Part shown: piece after piece, positions 63,801 to 64,000 of the stretch | Layout: every line of letters begins with the position of its first letter | Position numbering within the stretch: position 1 is the first letter of the stretch | NCBI GenBank assembly: GCA_031216915.1 | Contig: CM062297.1 | Location: 182,784,083-182,848,082 of the forward strand | DNA: 64,000 bases | From: Pictodentalium vernedei | Lineage: Eukaryota > Mollusca > Scaphopoda > Dentaliida > Dentaliidae | Direction: 5' to 3' | Notes under the pieces: model-generated | Databases searched by the model: none | What the model was told of the DNA's origin: nothing | Seen by the model: only the letters and a program-made list of their open reading frames with translations | Translations under genes and position numbers: made by a program

Positions 63801-64000
63801 TTAAACTATGCTAATGTGTTCAGGTAGCAACTCTAGATGTGCATGAAGGTTTCGGAATTTTGATTTGGCCCCCGGTGGTTCCAGTGGAACCACTTTTATC
63901 GTTAGAAAATCAGTTTTCTTCGAAAGGCTCTTAGGGTATTCAATTTGAAACATTTAAACTATGCTAATGTGTTCAGATAACATCTCTAGATGTGCATGAA
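60848..64000 (+). repeat. 153-bp satellite array, about 20.6 units, continuing past the window
   Basis: Unit phase can be followed by 'gtgttcaggta' at 60911, 61066, 61214, 61367, 61520, 61673 and on. Each unit has a hairpin GTGGTTCC-AGT-GGAACCAC, then 'tttatcgttagaaaatcag', 'ttcatcgaaaggctcc' and 'ctagatgtgcatgaagg'. Variant marks alternate at the start (acatatctagattt / acatctctagatgt) and recur at 1,073 bp at the end, so higher-order structure exists. The right edge is not in the window. Non-coding. Confidence 0.95.

Noticed and set aside
60848..64000. CRISPR-like array
   Set aside because: Units are 153 bp with no unique spacers and the region is eukaryotic; it is a satellite.
1..64000. 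Bacterial operons, phage or integrated virus
   Set aside because: No dense ORFs, ribosome binding sites, capsid, polymerase or integrase motifs were found; the only enzyme remnants are a Tc1 transposase and an RT scrap.

Overview
This window is non-coding, transposon-dense nuclear DNA of a metazoan invertebrate. Evidence: AATA-tailed SINEs with tRNA-like or 5S-rRNA-like heads, many palindromic MITEs, satellite arrays, and one dead Tc1-type transposase. No bacterial-style gene row, no intact gene and no convincing host exon is visible. Elements with a terminal hairpin and a TCCG-rich stretch followed by ~150-170 bp tandem units recall the pearl/HINE elements of bivalves. With the 5S type of the SINE head this suggests a marine spiralian, perhaps a mollusc; that assignment is only an inference. 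Family names below are local labels.

Families. TTAA-flanked MITEs (piggyBac-like by target site): T1 (ends CCCTTTACCCAACG), T1b (CCCTTTAYCCAACA), T2 (CCCTTTCAAC), T3 (CTCTTAGAAGCC), T4 (CTGGTTGAG). TA-flanked, mariner/pogo-like: M1 (CAGT..GCCGTGG), M2 (CAGTGGARCCC with TTAATTGAATA repeats), M3 (CAGTAGAACCTGTCTTGAG), M4 (GAGATGG). hAT-like or CAG-ended: H1 (8-bp target duplication), H2, C1, C2, C3, C4 (5-6 bp duplications). Palindromic repeats of unclear class: G1, K1, K2. Retroposons: SINE-A and SINE-B (tRNA-like heads, two tails), SINE-5S (5S-like head), repeat C, one LINE scrap. Hairpin/tandem elements: HX-1, HX-2, HX-3.

Layout. 1-10 kb: SINEs, H1, T3, C1, K1, M1, G1, H2 and T1. 10.2-14 kb: HX-1, a K2 element and HX-3. 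14-15.7 kb: a three-fold segmental tandem repeat carrying M1. 16-29 kb: a degenerate minisatellite, T1, SINEs, M3, M2 with nested palindromes, C1, M4 and a SINE cluster. 29.1-29.6 kb: a 163-bp tandem triplet. 30.1-31.7 kb: the Tc1 element. 31.7-39.3 kb: C2, M2, T1+C3, large palindromes, SINE-5S in T4, T2 in repeat C. 40.1-48.4 kb: a large HX-2 copy holding HX-1 and C4. 48.7-60.8 kb: LINE scrap, G1, repeat C, T1+SINE-5S, HX-2 copies, H1 in repeat C, C2+T1b. 60.85 kb to the end: a 153-bp satellite running off the window.

Nothing here works as a pathway. The biology is element-on-element nesting. Many insertions can be dated relative to one another because uninterrupted copies of the host repeat lie elsewhere in the same window. 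Two themes stand out: nearly every MITE family, whatever its target site, has a long near-perfect palindrome in its middle, and several element classes look modular (heads, cores and ends exchanged).
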